A stretch of 64,000 nucleotides of DNA from NCBI GenBank assembly GCA_021464245.1, contig JADCRB010000026.1, positions 3,076,187-3,140,186 on the forward strand. Reading direction: 5' to 3'. This document shows positions 1 to 9,058 of the stretch, piece after piece. Every line of letters starts with the position of its first letter. Position 1 is the stretch's first letter. A program made the translations under genes and the position numbers. The notes beneath the pieces were generated by a model that was not told where the DNA came from, made no database searches, and was given only the letters and a program-made list of their open reading frames with translations. Origin of the DNA: Carallia brachiata (Eukaryota; Streptophyta; Magnoliopsida; Malpighiales; Rhizophoraceae).

Positions 1-155
1 CCGGATTTGTAATATTTCGAATTTTTTTTTTTTTTTTACTATCTCTCTCTTTTTTTTTTCTTTTCTTTTCTCTTTTTTTTTTTTCCTTGTGCGCTTCGCT
101 GCTGGCTTCTCCTTTTTTTTTCTTCTGCTTCTCTCTGCTTGCTTTATTTCAATTG

Positions 156-183
156 GGGGGAGGCCAATTTATAGGCCTCCCCC
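156..183 (-). promoter_or_regulatory. LTR core promoter: TATA box inside an inverted repeat
   Basis: A 10-bp perfect inverted repeat (GGGGGAGGCC / GGCCTCCCCC) flanks an 8-base loop that reads TATAAATT on the minus strand. It lies about 115 bases inside the LTR start in the direction of transcription, where a U3 TATA box is expected. The same arrangement is kept in the other LTR at 9593-9620. Confidence 0.65.
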
Positions 184-189
184 TGCCTG

Positions 190-262
190 CCACCAACCTT
201 TTGGTTGGTGGTAGTTAATGAGGTTGGCAGCTGCCAACCTTCAAGGTTGGCGGCTGCCAACC
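190..262. repeat. Cluster of LTR palindromes
   Basis: There are three hairpin-forming units: a 9-bp stem with a TTTT loop at 190-211, the perfect palindrome GGTTGGCAGCTGCCAACC at 222-239, and a near-copy with one central change at 245-262. The right LTR holds the first unit and a single palindrome (9659-9676). They sit just upstream of the LTR TATA box, so they could be protein-binding or cruciform-forming sites. No function is shown. Confidence 0.8.
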
Positions 263-296
263 ATTTTTTTTTTTTTTTTTTTATTATTTGTTTACA

Positions 297-310
297 AATG
301 CCCCCACTTC
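297..310 (-). other. Polypurine tract of the retrotransposon
   Basis: On the minus strand a purine-rich run, GAAGTGGGGGC, lies just before the TGTAAAC start of the 3' LTR. This is the expected place and composition for the plus-strand primer of an LTR retrotransposon. Confidence 0.7.
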
Positions 311-475
311 AAGGGTCGGTAAGAAAAATTTTTACAGAGATAATTCGAACCGAGTCTTGAAGTCCAGTTTGAAATTTGGAAAGTCCTGATGAACATTGAA
401 TCTTGGAGTCTTCTATCTTTGACCATGTCCGCTGTTGTTGGATCGCAATAGGAAACCGATATGATCTTGAAGAAG

Positions 476-955
476 TTAGCAGCCCAGCCAATATAAAAAT
501 TGAAGTCTTGGCTCCAGGTGCGTTCGAGCTTCCAGCCGCAAAGGATTTTTTATATCTCTTAAAGTTCCAGAGCTCTGGTGAGGATGATCCAGTAGGCAAA
601 GAACTTCAACCTCCCCAAGAGAAAGGCCAGGACCTTGGAACTTCAAGACCGGCTCACAGAGAGACTGACTGTATGATGATTTCCAAGTCTGCTTCGACGT
701 AAGGAGAGTAGTTGGAACTTCCCTGTACGTCGCTGCATCCAAAGAAAGATTAGGATAATTGCAGCTTCTCATCCCTCTGTGGTAGATGTGAACTAAGGAG
801 AGTAGTTGGAACTCCATGACACCGATGGCGTTGGAGACTGAGTTTCGAGGGCTTTTAGGGATCCCTCGAAGAAGACTACTCCTTCTTTTCTTAGCTCGTG
901 CGCCTCCAACTTCTTGATCGAAGAACTTCCTGAGACAAGTGCAGAGACTAGCCAT
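476..955 (-). CDS. Unidentified extra ORF in the retrotransposon 3' region
   Basis: An ATG at 955 opens a frame of about 160 codons that starts MASLCTCLRKFFDQE and has a basic stretch (AKKRR) near residues 21-25. A TATA-like run (1010-1018) lies about 55 bases upstream. A 19-base segment (AAGGAGAGTAGTTGGAACT on the plus strand) occurs twice within it, near 701 and 794, so part of the frame is internally duplicated. I recognise no domain. It could be an extra Tat-type ORF, part of captured host sequence, or chance. Same strand as gag-pol. Confidence 0.3.
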   Translation of the reverse strand: MASLCTCLRKFFDQEVGGARAKKRRSSLLRGIPKSPRNSVSNAIGVMEFQLLSLVHIYHRGMRSCNYPNLSLDAATYREVPTTLLTSKQTWKSSYSQSLCEPVLKFQGPGLSLGEVEVLCLLDHPHQSSGTLRDIKNPLRLEARTHLEPRLQFLYWLGC

Positions 956-1008
956 TTTCTTTTGAGAAAGAAGAGCTGAGGGGTGAATATTACAACTCGG
1001 GCATGCAG

Positions 1009-1018
1009 GATATATATA
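1009..1018 (-). promoter_or_regulatory. TATA-like element upstream of the small ORF
   Basis: The minus strand reads GTATATATATCC here, roughly 55 bases ahead of the ATG at 955. That spacing would allow a short leader. Support is positional only, and AT runs are common in this window. Confidence 0.3.
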
Positions 1019-1059
1019 CAAATAATAAAGAGTTTTTTTTTTTTTTTTTTTTTGAAAAG

Positions 1060-1861
1060 TCAAAAAAGGTATGCAGAATCGGGTAGGGCCATCCACGTCC
1101 CTTTCCTGCATAAGAGACAAAAGAGGCAGCGGCTGACGCGTGTCACGAAAGTCGTTACCGTGTGTGGCAGAAGTCGTTGCCGTGTGCTGCGGAAGTCGTT
1201 GCCGCGTGCTGCAGAGTCGTTGCAGAAGTCGTTGCACCTTATCTTGTCGGCCGTCCTAGCGGGGCCCGAGGTGCACTCCAAGTCAAGCTCGACCTCGTCT
1301 GGTGGGCCGATGATGTTGACGTCGCTTTCCGGCTGGTTGATGCTGCCGGAATATTCTGGAAAGAGAGGCAAAATTTCGCCGGAATGACTCCTGTGTGCTA
1401 GAAAAATTCCTCCTAGACTTAAGTATCTAGGAGGGATGAACCCTTGGCTGACTCCGTGAAACCACCAGGACCAGTATGTATGCTCCCATAGGCTACGGCT
1501 TTGATGAACGTACCGTGGAGAGACCATTGCAGTGGTAGAACTTGGGCCGGCTTCATTTGAGGGTGAAGCTGTACTGGTGAGATCTACTATAGGAACAACA
1601 GGCTGTGCTTTGGAATACCATCTCAGCGCCACTGTTCCCTATGTCTCCGATTCTGGAACCAAAAATATACATTTTTCCTTCGACTGCCCCTAGCGGGCGA
1701 AGTCGTGAGACAAGTTGGAGAATCTGTGTAGAGTTAGGGACAATACCTCCATCGTTGTAGAAGACTTCCTCCAAAATTTGCAGTTGTGCCATGGTCGGTT
1801 GCCACCTTGTGCGAGGTGACCTTCTTTCTCCCTTGTCTTGAGGTTCTGCAACTGGTTCCAT
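1060..1861 (-). pseudogene. WOX-like homeobox gene carried by the retrotransposon (two frameshifts)
   Basis: From an ATG at 1861 the frame encodes a short acidic/basic lead. From about residue 17 it has a plant WUSCHEL-related homeodomain: RTRWQPT, QLQILEEVF, STQILQLVSRLRPLG, VEGK. At 1660/1661, in a T run, the frame breaks. Helix 3 continues in the neighbouring frame as WFQNRRHRE (about 1658-1626), with the invariant W, F, N and R of homeodomains. A second break near 1632 leads to a frame running to 1060. About 85 residues beyond the homeodomain this has ILPLFPEY (codons at 1371-1357), matching the WUS-box pattern xLxLFP, then an acidic stretch VELDLE that loosely recalls EAR-type motifs. 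No intron is seen. WOX proteins are DNA-binding regulators of stem-cell and embryo patterning. The gene lies on the same strand as pol, between integrase and the 3' LTR, so capture by the element is the simplest reading. Parts recall WUS-clade proteins (VEGK, WUS box) and parts WOX13-type (QLQILE), so no subclade is assigned. Confidence 0.75.
1140..1232. repeat. Degenerate tandem repeat, GAAGTCGTTGC units
   Basis: A run of about four imperfect ~22-base units built on GAAGTCGTTGCCGTGTGCTG is followed by shorter units. It lies in the extra 3' region of the retrotransposon, just past the WOX-like frame, and probably marks where that frame's original end was overwritten by repeat growth. Confidence 0.7.
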
Positions 1862-1952
1862 CTTTCTTTGCGGCAGAGGAGCAAAGGTCTTGGTATGGTG
1901 TGAAGGATCGGTTGAGACTGATGCTGACTTTCAGAATCAAACCCTCCGTCGG

Positions 1953-1961
1953 TTTTATATT
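1953..1961 (-). promoter_or_regulatory. TATA-like box ahead of the WOX-like gene
   Basis: The minus strand reads AAATATAAAACC about 95 bases upstream of the WOX-like ATG. This is a normal plant spacing for TATA, start site and a ~60-base leader. It suggests the captured gene may have brought, or gained, its own core promoter, but a chance match is possible. Confidence 0.4.
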
Positions 1962-2002
1962 TTTGGGCCGTTCACAGTTTATACTCATGCGGGCCAGGAG
2001 TT

Positions 2003-2275
2003 GGATTGGATTTTGAACTTGGGTTCTGGACTGTGTTTGGAACTTGGAATTTTTTGGTTTTCGGACTTTTGGATTGGATTTGGGTCGAGTGTTTGGGTTT
2101 TGGACTTGAATTTGGGTTTTGGACTTGGATTTGGGTTGAGTGTTTGGGTTTTGGATCTAGATTTGGGTTGAGTGTTTGAGTTTTGGATCTGGATTTGGGT
2201 TTTGGGCTTTTGAGTTGAGTGTTTGGATTTGGATTTTTCGGGTTTGGATTTTCGCTTGGATTTTCAGATCGGGAA
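2003..2275. repeat. Degenerate G/T-rich tandem repeat and poly-T runs
   Basis: Units of roughly 25-35 bases built on TTTGGGTTTTGGACTTG alternate with GGGTTGAGTGTT. Just beyond, at 2284-2395, lie long T runs broken by GA. On the minus strand this gives low-complexity Asn/Pro/Lys frames that are not real proteins. It separates the integrase stop (2402) from the WOX-like gene. Confidence 0.75.
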
Positions 2276-2340
2276 TTCCGAACTCTTTTTTTTTTTTTTT
2301 TTTTTTTTTGATTTTTTTTTTGATTTTTTGATTTTTTGAT

Positions 2341-2372
<32 letters not shown>

Positions 2373-2401
2373 TTTGATTTTTTTTTTTTTTTTCAACATA
2401 T

Positions 2402-3480
2402 TTACACATAATACTGTTTCAGAAATTTACCATTGATTGGGCCGATTCGGACGCCTTCTTGGTCTGACAGCATGTAAGCGTTGTGAGTGTAGGCCTCCTG
2501 CACTAAGTATGGCCCGTCCCATTTGGAAGTAAGCTTGTCACCAGGCCGATGCTTCATGTTGATGGGCCGTCGCACTGCAAGAACAAGTCTCCAACTTGAA
2601 AAGATCGAGGCGGACCCTGCGGTTGAATGTGTTGGTGAGCCGGGCTTGGTAGCACTCAAGTTGCTGTTGTGCTTCGAGCCTCCTTTCATCGAGGCTTCTA
2701 ACTCATCCAGACGTAGGCGAGCATTCTCCTCCTGTGTGAGTCCTTCCAGAACAGCCATGCGCAGGGATGGAATCTGTGTTTCCAACGGCAGTATTGCTTC
2801 GACACCGTAGACAAGTGAGTATGGCGTCGCCTGTGTTGGAGTCCGGTAAGTTGTACGATACGCCCATAATGCCTCCGGAATTCTGTCATGCCAATCTCTT
2901 TTGGATTTAGAGACTACCTTCCGCAACAGGTTGCATAAGGTCTTGTTGAATGCTTCGGCCAAGCCATTTGCTGGGGCATTGTACATGGATGACTTGTACT
3001 GCTTGAACTTGAACTTCTCGCAGAGCTTGTCGATTAAGCTGTTAGAACTGCTTACCATTATCAGTGATGATGAATCGAGGGACTCCATAGCGATAGATCA
3101 GCTGAGTCCGGATGAAATTGGCAACATGCTCCTTCTTTACCTCTCTAAGTGGAATGGCTTCAGCCCATTTTGAGAAGTAGTCGGTTGCTGCGAGGATGTA
3201 CAGGTGACCCAGGGATGACTTTGGCAAGGGCCCCACTAAGTCGAGACCCCAAGCTTCAAAGGGCCAGGATGAGACAGTTGGATGCAGTGGCTCCGGTGGT
3301 TGATGTATGTAATTCGCATGAAATTGACAAGCTTGACAGTTTTAGCAAACTCAATTGAATCACGTACCATGGTTGGCCAGTAGTATCCCATCCTTCTGAG
3401 TTGAAGTGCAACTTAGGCCCGATTGATGTCCGCCACAAACACCAGAATGTGCTTCAGTGAGAGCCTGTTTTGCCTCTTCA
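2402..3480 (-). pseudogene. Retrotransposon integrase (frameshifted)
   Basis: Integrase inserts the cDNA into the host genome. The N-terminal zinc-binding part is seen around 3480-3350 (a HSGxCGGH-type stretch and a MGYYWP-type stretch) in a broken frame. The catalytic core follows: ATDYFSKW and ITDNG near 3236-3042, then the acidic residue in NGLAEAFNKTL near 2960, giving the D,D-E set. The C-terminal part ends with a GPY/F-like KWDGPYLVQEAY and the stop at 2402. There is no chromodomain. The breaks include a shift near 3050 and another in the C-terminal third, where the frame reads through unrelated residues before returning. Confidence 0.88.
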
Positions 3481-3484
3481 TTGG

Positions 3485-4630
3485 CTAGGCAGCGAAGTAG
3501 AACTCCATCAAAAGACCTTCGATACAGAGCATCCTTGAGATATATGAACCGGGGAGCTCGTCGTTGAATTTCTGTCTTATGACGACGATCTTCGGGCAGC
3601 TTCCCGTGCTGTAGGTAGTCAATGATTGGTTGGCGCCAATCTCGTCCTCCGCGAGACGTACAGATACAGCGTTGGCTGCTGTAGTTTCTTCATCATCCTT
3701 TGTGGCACTATCCATTTCTATACAGCAACAACTGTAGCCTGGATTTCTGACTTTGCAAGAGAAGTAGCCAGGTTAGCCAACGCGTCTGCCTGAGTGTTTT
3801 CTCGTCGAGGCACATGCTCCAAGGTGATGCTTTCAAATTCATCCATTAGCTGTCGAGCACGTTGATGGTAAGGCGCAAGGTCCTCTTTCTTCACGTCATA
3901 CAATCCTGTAAGTTGGTTGATGACGAGCTGGGAATCTCCATGGACTTCTATAGTTGGAATCTTCATATCGACAGCCATTTGAAGACCAATGATCAAAGCC
4001 TGGTATTCAGCAACATTATTTGAACATAACTCACCGAGAATGATAGCATATGGTAGTATTTGTCGTTGAGGAGTGACAAACACTATGCCGGCACCAGCAC
4101 CATCACGCCTTGCTGCACCATCAAAGAACATCGTCCATGGTGGCAGTGTTTCAATGTAAAAGACCTCTTCATCTGGAAGATCATCTGTGAACTCCCAATC
4201 TGACGGAACAGGGTGATCTGCAAGGAAGTCTGCTAGAGCTTGTCCTTTGACTGCTTTTTGAGGCACGTAGACAATGTCGTAGCTTTGTAGGATTACTGCC
4301 CACTTGGCAAGTCGTCCTGACAAGATTGGTCTGGATAAGATATATTTGACAGGATCAGCTCTGGCAATGAGACGTACCGTGTGAGCCTGCATGTAGTGCC
4401 TCAGCTTGTCAATGGCAAAGAACAGTGCTAGACATGTCTTTTCAATGGGCGAATAACTCAGCTCCGGACCGTTTAGTGTTCTGCTCAAGTAGTACAGCAA
4501 CTTCCTTTCCCTGCTCATTTTCCTGTGCAAGCAAGGCTCCCAAAGATCTTTCCTGCGCTGCAATGTAGAGAATCAACGACTTTCCTTGAATTGGAGCTCC
4601 TAGGACCTGGTGGATTGGAAAGGTACTTCT
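3485..4630 (-). pseudogene. RT-linked RNase H plus second (archaeal-like) RNase H
   Basis: The frame at 3718-4563 first has the RNase H joined to reverse transcriptase (LLYYLSRTLNGPELSYSPIEK, LRHYMQAH). It then has a second RNase H beginning WTMFFDGAARRDGAGAG, with ELCSNNVAEYQALIIGL, HGDSQLVINQL and the terminal ENTQADALANLA. The D, E, D, D acidic residues of the active site are all present in the second module. Two RNase H domains in a row are a hallmark of Tat-lineage elements. The piece at 3485-3715 is the linker to integrase in a shifted frame. RNase H removes the RNA template during cDNA synthesis. Confidence 0.88.
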
Positions 4631-5717
4631 TTATGCTTCAAAGGCTTTGCTGCAAGCTTCGTCCCACTCGAAGTTGACATCCTTCTTCATCAACCGATGG
4701 AAAGGTTGACATCTCCCAGCTAAATTGGAGATGAAACGGCGAATGTAGGCCAGCTTTCCTTGTAGACTTCGCAGCTCGTGCAGGTTTTTAGGTTCAGGCA
4801 TCTTTTGAATTGCCTCAACCTTTGACTGATCAACTTCGATTCCACGATGGCGCACCACGAACCCAAGAAACTTTCCTGATGTGACACCGAATGCGCACTT
4901 GAGAGGGTTCATTTTGAGCTGATGCCTCCGAAGTCTTTCGAACACTGTCTTGAGATCCTCGAGGTGGTCTTTGCGCTTCTTAGTCTTTACAACTAAGTCA
5001 TCAACATAACATTCTACAATCTTGTGCAGCATGTCATCAAAAATTTTTTGCATAGCACGTTGATAAGTGGCGCCAGCATTTTTCAATCCAAACGGCATAA
5101 CTTTGTAGCAGTATATACCTTTTGGGGTGCGGAATGCTGTCAACTCCTCGTCTTCTGGTGCCATTCTGATTTGGTTATAGCCTGAAGAACCATCCATGAA
5201 AGACAATGCTTCGTGACCCGTTGTTGCATCGACTGTGATCTCCGTTATGGGCAATGGAAAGTCATCTTTCGGGCAGGCCTTGTTAAGATCTCGAAAATCA
5301 ACACATACCCTCAACTGTCCATTCTTCTTTCTTACTGGGACAATGTTGGCAATCCACGTTGGGTAGGTGACCTCTCGGATGAAGCCGGCATTGATCAGCT
5401 TGTTCACCTCCTCCTCGATTTGTGGAATGAGTTCCGGGCGGAACCGTCGTTGTGGCTGCTTGACAGAACGACACCCTTCTTTACTGCTAGATGATGCACC
5501 GCAATTTTGGGTCAAGTCCAGGCATTTCTTTGTAACTCCATGCGAACACGTCCCTGTATTGACTTAATACCTGAACATATTCTTGCTCTTCTTCTGCAGT
5601 AAGTAAAGCACTTACAAATGTAGGTCGAGGATCTTCCGGAGAGCCAAGATTGACCTCCTTGAGTTCATCAACAGTTGCTTGGCCACCATCTTCAAGTTCC
5701 GGGGGAGCCTCCTTCAC
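4631..5717 (-). pseudogene. Retrotransposon reverse transcriptase
   Basis: The frame at 4631-5515 holds most of the RT domain: RVCVDFRDLNKACPKDDFPLP, SFMDGSSGYNQI, KVMPFGLKNAGATYQ, and the catalytic YVDD at about residues 164-167, followed by KFLGFVV. The upstream part, ending KEMPGLDPKL, lies in the frame at 5487-5717, so a frameshift separates the two near 5490-5515. RT copies the element RNA into DNA. The domain is well conserved despite the break. Confidence 0.92.
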
Positions 5718-6215
5718 TTCACCTGATGAGTCGGACTCAGCCTCCTCGCTAATTGTGACATGAAATGCAGAACCTCTGACTTCACCTTCTTTGTTTGACT
5801 GGATAAGCCTGTCTGTTTGGTGGTGGTGGTGATGGCACGTGCATCAGCTGCTCGGCTTCGGCTCTTTAGCGTGATCCGCACAGGTGACTTCTCCTGATAG
5901 CCTAAGCCAGGTCGGGACTGTGATGTTTGAGAAGCGGCGCCATGTGTGGACGGCAGCGTACCCATTGTGCTCGGGTTTGAGAAGTCATAGCCGCCTTTGC
6001 CAAAAGCTTGTATGCATTAGGATCAAATCCTTCATGTGTTCTTCTTTCTGGAAGTGAGCCGCCTTCGACTGCCCCCCGTGTGTGGTTTGACGAAGCCTTT
6101 TAATGGTTTTGAAGACAAAACCGGCTCAATCTTTGGTATCGGCAGAGTGTAAGTCTCCTTCAGGTTGTGCAGCTCCTTTGTTTTGGGTTGGCTATGACCT
6201 TGCTCCTGTTTAAGA

Positions 6216-7258
6216 TCAATACAATAAGAGAAAGGGGGTTGACCTTCTGAGCGTCGTGACTTGGCACATAGCGTAGGACTGGAGTGGAGCTTGAAGATGC
6301 AACATCCTTCGGACGAGTTCAGCAGGCTGTGGCAGCTTTTCATTTGTTGGAGCCTGGGGTTGGGCATTGGCAGGTTCTTCGACAGCTTTTCCCTTTTTGT
6401 GGATGCCCCCAGTCCAAGTAGCTTTTGATGGAATGATCTCCGGATTGTCTGTGTCAGTGTAGAAGACTGCATCCGCCAAATGTGATTCAGCATCATCGAA
6501 CGGCTTTAAGTCAGCATTGACCTTTTGAACGCCACCATTGTAGTACTTGAAGCACTGATGCAGGCTTGAGAGCACAACTCCATTTCCATGAATCCACGGT
6601 CGTCCTAGCAACATCTTATATGTGGTACGTGCATCAATCACGTGAAATAGAGTGCTAGAAGTGAGATTACCGATAGTTAGCTCCAAGCGAATCATCCCAA
6701 TTGCTTTCTGTCCTCCTTGATTAAAGCCATGAATCATCAAGCGGCTGTCTGATAATTCATCAATGCCGATGCCGAGCTCCTTTATGGTGGATTTTGGGAT
6801 AATATTGACTGCTGAGCCATCGTCGATCAGAATACGTCGACCTTCTGTTCTTTCACATAGCCTGATACATACAGCGGCCGATTGTGGGGTTTGGACCCCA
6901 GCAGGAGATCCTCATCTGAAAATGAGATAGCAGAGTAACATCCGACGTGATTTTGGTCCGCCTGTTGCTCCGCTGAGTTAGACTCATTTGATGGCTGTGA
7001 TTCAGCTGAGGTCTGGAGAGTATTGCTGACTTGATTTTGCCACACTTCTGTTGATTGCAAAGCTATAAACAGCTGAGGGTTAGCGAGAAGGGTTTGGAGA
7101 GCTTCATATACCTTCTCCGTTGTCGACTTTTTGTTGTCGAGCGGCTCCTCCTTACGGTGTGTCACTTCTTCTGATGGTTTTGAAGTGATGGTGGTTTGGT
7201 TTGCCGAGGTTACGCCTTCCTGGTCCAGAATGATTTTATTCTGGCTTTTGAGCTTCAT
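6216..7258 (-). pseudogene. Retrotransposon linker and aspartic protease
   Basis: The frame at 6827-7258 is a linker that ends with ISFSDEDLLLGSKPHNRPLY, a signature found just before the protease in these elements. A one-base shift near 6838 moves the coding to the next frame. There the catalytic ILIDDGSAVNII motif (about 6835-6798) and the downstream LLGRPWIHGNG flap region (about 6610-6580) are seen. The protease would cleave the gag-pol polyprotein. 5718-6215 holds the poorly conserved protease-RT spacer in broken frames. Confidence 0.85.
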
Positions 7259-7544
7259 GATTAGCTCCTTCAGGACGAAACATTTCTCGTTGGATGACTT
7301 ACTATCCGGTGATATTTACAGAATCTGGATCGCTGACTCGATCCTTTTCATTCGGCCGCTTGCACTCTGGGAGTTCGATCAGCTTGCCTCCAAGAGCTGT
7401 TCAAGAATGTCGGGGACGTCTGAGTCGGGGAATGGATACTGCTTCTGCTCCAGCTCTCGCAATGTCACCTTCCGCCTTTCCTGTTGTTTTGGCTGAGTTA
7501 TTTGGGTCGGAGGATTTACCTTAGCTTGGCGCCCACTTTTACTG

Positions 7545-8858
7545 GTGCGGCTTCAACAGTCATCACTTCTTTCCTTTTCCGGAGCTGTTGGGTTTCTTAA
7601 TCTCCCTTCTGCCCCCTTGCTGGTCCAACTGGATGGGAACCGTGCCTCCGGAAGTCTGGATGCTTATCTCCATATCATGTGCCGGGTCGCCAGTTCTTCG
7701 AAAGTTCGGGGTTTGACACCCTGCAGGATGTATAACAGCTCCCAATGCATTCCTGGATGCACATCTCCACGGCAGAAGTCTCCGTCAGGCGATCTTTGCA
7801 GTCCAAGCTGAGGGCACGCCATCTGTTGATGTATTCGACAACGGGCTCTCCTTTCCTTTGTTTGGTGCTGGTAAGCTCCATCATACTTACCGTCCTTCGA
7901 GTGCTGAAAAATCTGTTGAGGAACTCTCGTTGTAGCTGTTCCCAACTGTCGATCGATTCTGGTTCAAGATTTATGAACCAGGTGAAAGCGGTCTCCCTGA
8001 GTGAACGAACAAACTGCTTCACCAAGAGATCTCCGTAAGTCCCTGCGTTGTTGCAGGTTTCAACGAAGTGGGCGATGTGCTGTTTGGGATCGCCTCGTCC
8101 GTCGAATTGTTGAAATTTGGGCGGCTGGTAGCCCAAGGGCATGTTGAGACTTTCGATCCGTCTGGTGTACGGTTTGACGTACATGTGATCCTTGGAAGGA
8201 TGTAGCTTGTTGCAGTCGGATCGTATTGGCTATCATTTCCTGCAATTGTTGAACAGATAGCGAAGCTACAGAATTTGAGGGTGGCAGCTGTGTAGAACTA
8301 CCTGGTCGCTTTTCTGCAGGGAAGACGTCGGCTGGTGTGGCTTCTGGAGTGAAACCGGGTGGATATGGTTGCTCCTCGCGGATTTCGGGATCAACTTGGA
8401 TCGGGGCTTTTCCTTTGAGAGCTGCGATCTGTTGATCTTTTTCCTCGACGACTCTGATCAGCTGCAAAATTTTGTTCTCCAATTCTGAAATCCTTTCCTC
8501 TGTGCTGGTTGTGTTGGTCATCATGACGGCAACAGATGAGGCTCCGGGAAAGACTGGGGGAGAAAACTCTTCTGATTCTTCTGTGTGAGTCGGATTTTGT
8601 TGAGCAGGCTTCGTCGTGTTGCCCCCGATTTCGATCGGGGTGGGTGATCGACTCCTCCATGCGGCAAGAGAGTCAGGGGAGAGATCCTGTTGTGCAAGCT
8701 GTGGACTCTCCATTTCGACATTTTGTCGGGTTTGGACGGCAAGAAATTGTGTCCGTCCCCGGGTTTCTGGACCTGCGTACCCAGGTAGGGTAGTTGATGC
8801 AGGCAATGGAGCCGTTGCCTTCTTTTTTGTGGCAGCAGTTGTACTTTTTCGGTGCCAT
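7545..8858 (-). pseudogene. Retrotransposon gag (several frameshifts)
   Basis: The first ATG, at 8858 (MAPKK), is taken as the start. After about 15 codons the frame shifts to that of 8060-8806, a Pro/Ser-rich N-terminal part with a coiled-coil stretch (ERISELENKILQLI). The Retrotrans_gag domain follows at 7675-8184 (KFQQFDGRGDPKQHIAHFVE, DSWEQLQREFLNRFFSTRR, YINRWRALSLDCKDRL). Its tail (MHWELLYILQGVKPRTFEEL) lies in another frame at 7664-7945. Gag forms the virus-like particle. No zinc knuckle was recognised. Confidence 0.88.
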
Positions 8859-8880
8859 TTGATGTGCTGAACACCTGTAA

Positions 8881-8985
8881 AATTTTTTTTTTTTTTTTTA
8901 CTTTTTACTTTTACTTTTTACTTTTACTTTTTACTTTTTTTTTTTTACTTTTTTTTTACTTTTTTTTTTTACTTTCTCGGCTCCC
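8881..8985. repeat. TTTTTAC-type low-complexity run
   Basis: Repeated TTTACTTTT units with long T runs lie in the leader between the primer-binding site and gag. This is probably slippage-grown simple sequence. Confidence 0.8.
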
Positions 8986-9034
8986 CTTTTACCTCTTTTT
9001 TTTTTTTTAGGAACAAGAGATGGGAGGTGAAGAT

Positions 9035-9052
9035 GTCCCACCGAGCGTGCCA
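9035..9052 (-). other. Putative primer-binding site
   Basis: On the minus strand, six bases past the 5' LTR end, the sequence TGGCACGCTCGGTGGGAC begins with the TGG that pairs to a tRNA CCA end. The position and length suit a tRNA primer site. I could not assign the tRNA with confidence. Confidence 0.7.
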
Positions 9053-9058
9053 AAAATT

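Larger units (their letters stand above)
1..296 (-). repeat. 3' LTR, truncated by the window edge
   Basis: This matches the last ~292 bases of the LTR at 9423-9714 and ends in the same TTTGTTTACA. It differs from the right LTR in T-run lengths, in a small CTT-type insertion, and in having two copies of an 18-bp palindrome where the right LTR has one. About 360 bases of this LTR lie outside the window. Confidence 0.93.

Noticed and set aside
309..702. Overlapping plus and minus frames near the left LTR
   Set aside because: The plus-strand frame is a shadow of minus-strand sequence and has no start context.
1972..2409. Long Lys/Asn/Pro minus-strand frame
   Set aside because: Produced by poly-T and G/T tandem repeats; no coding character.
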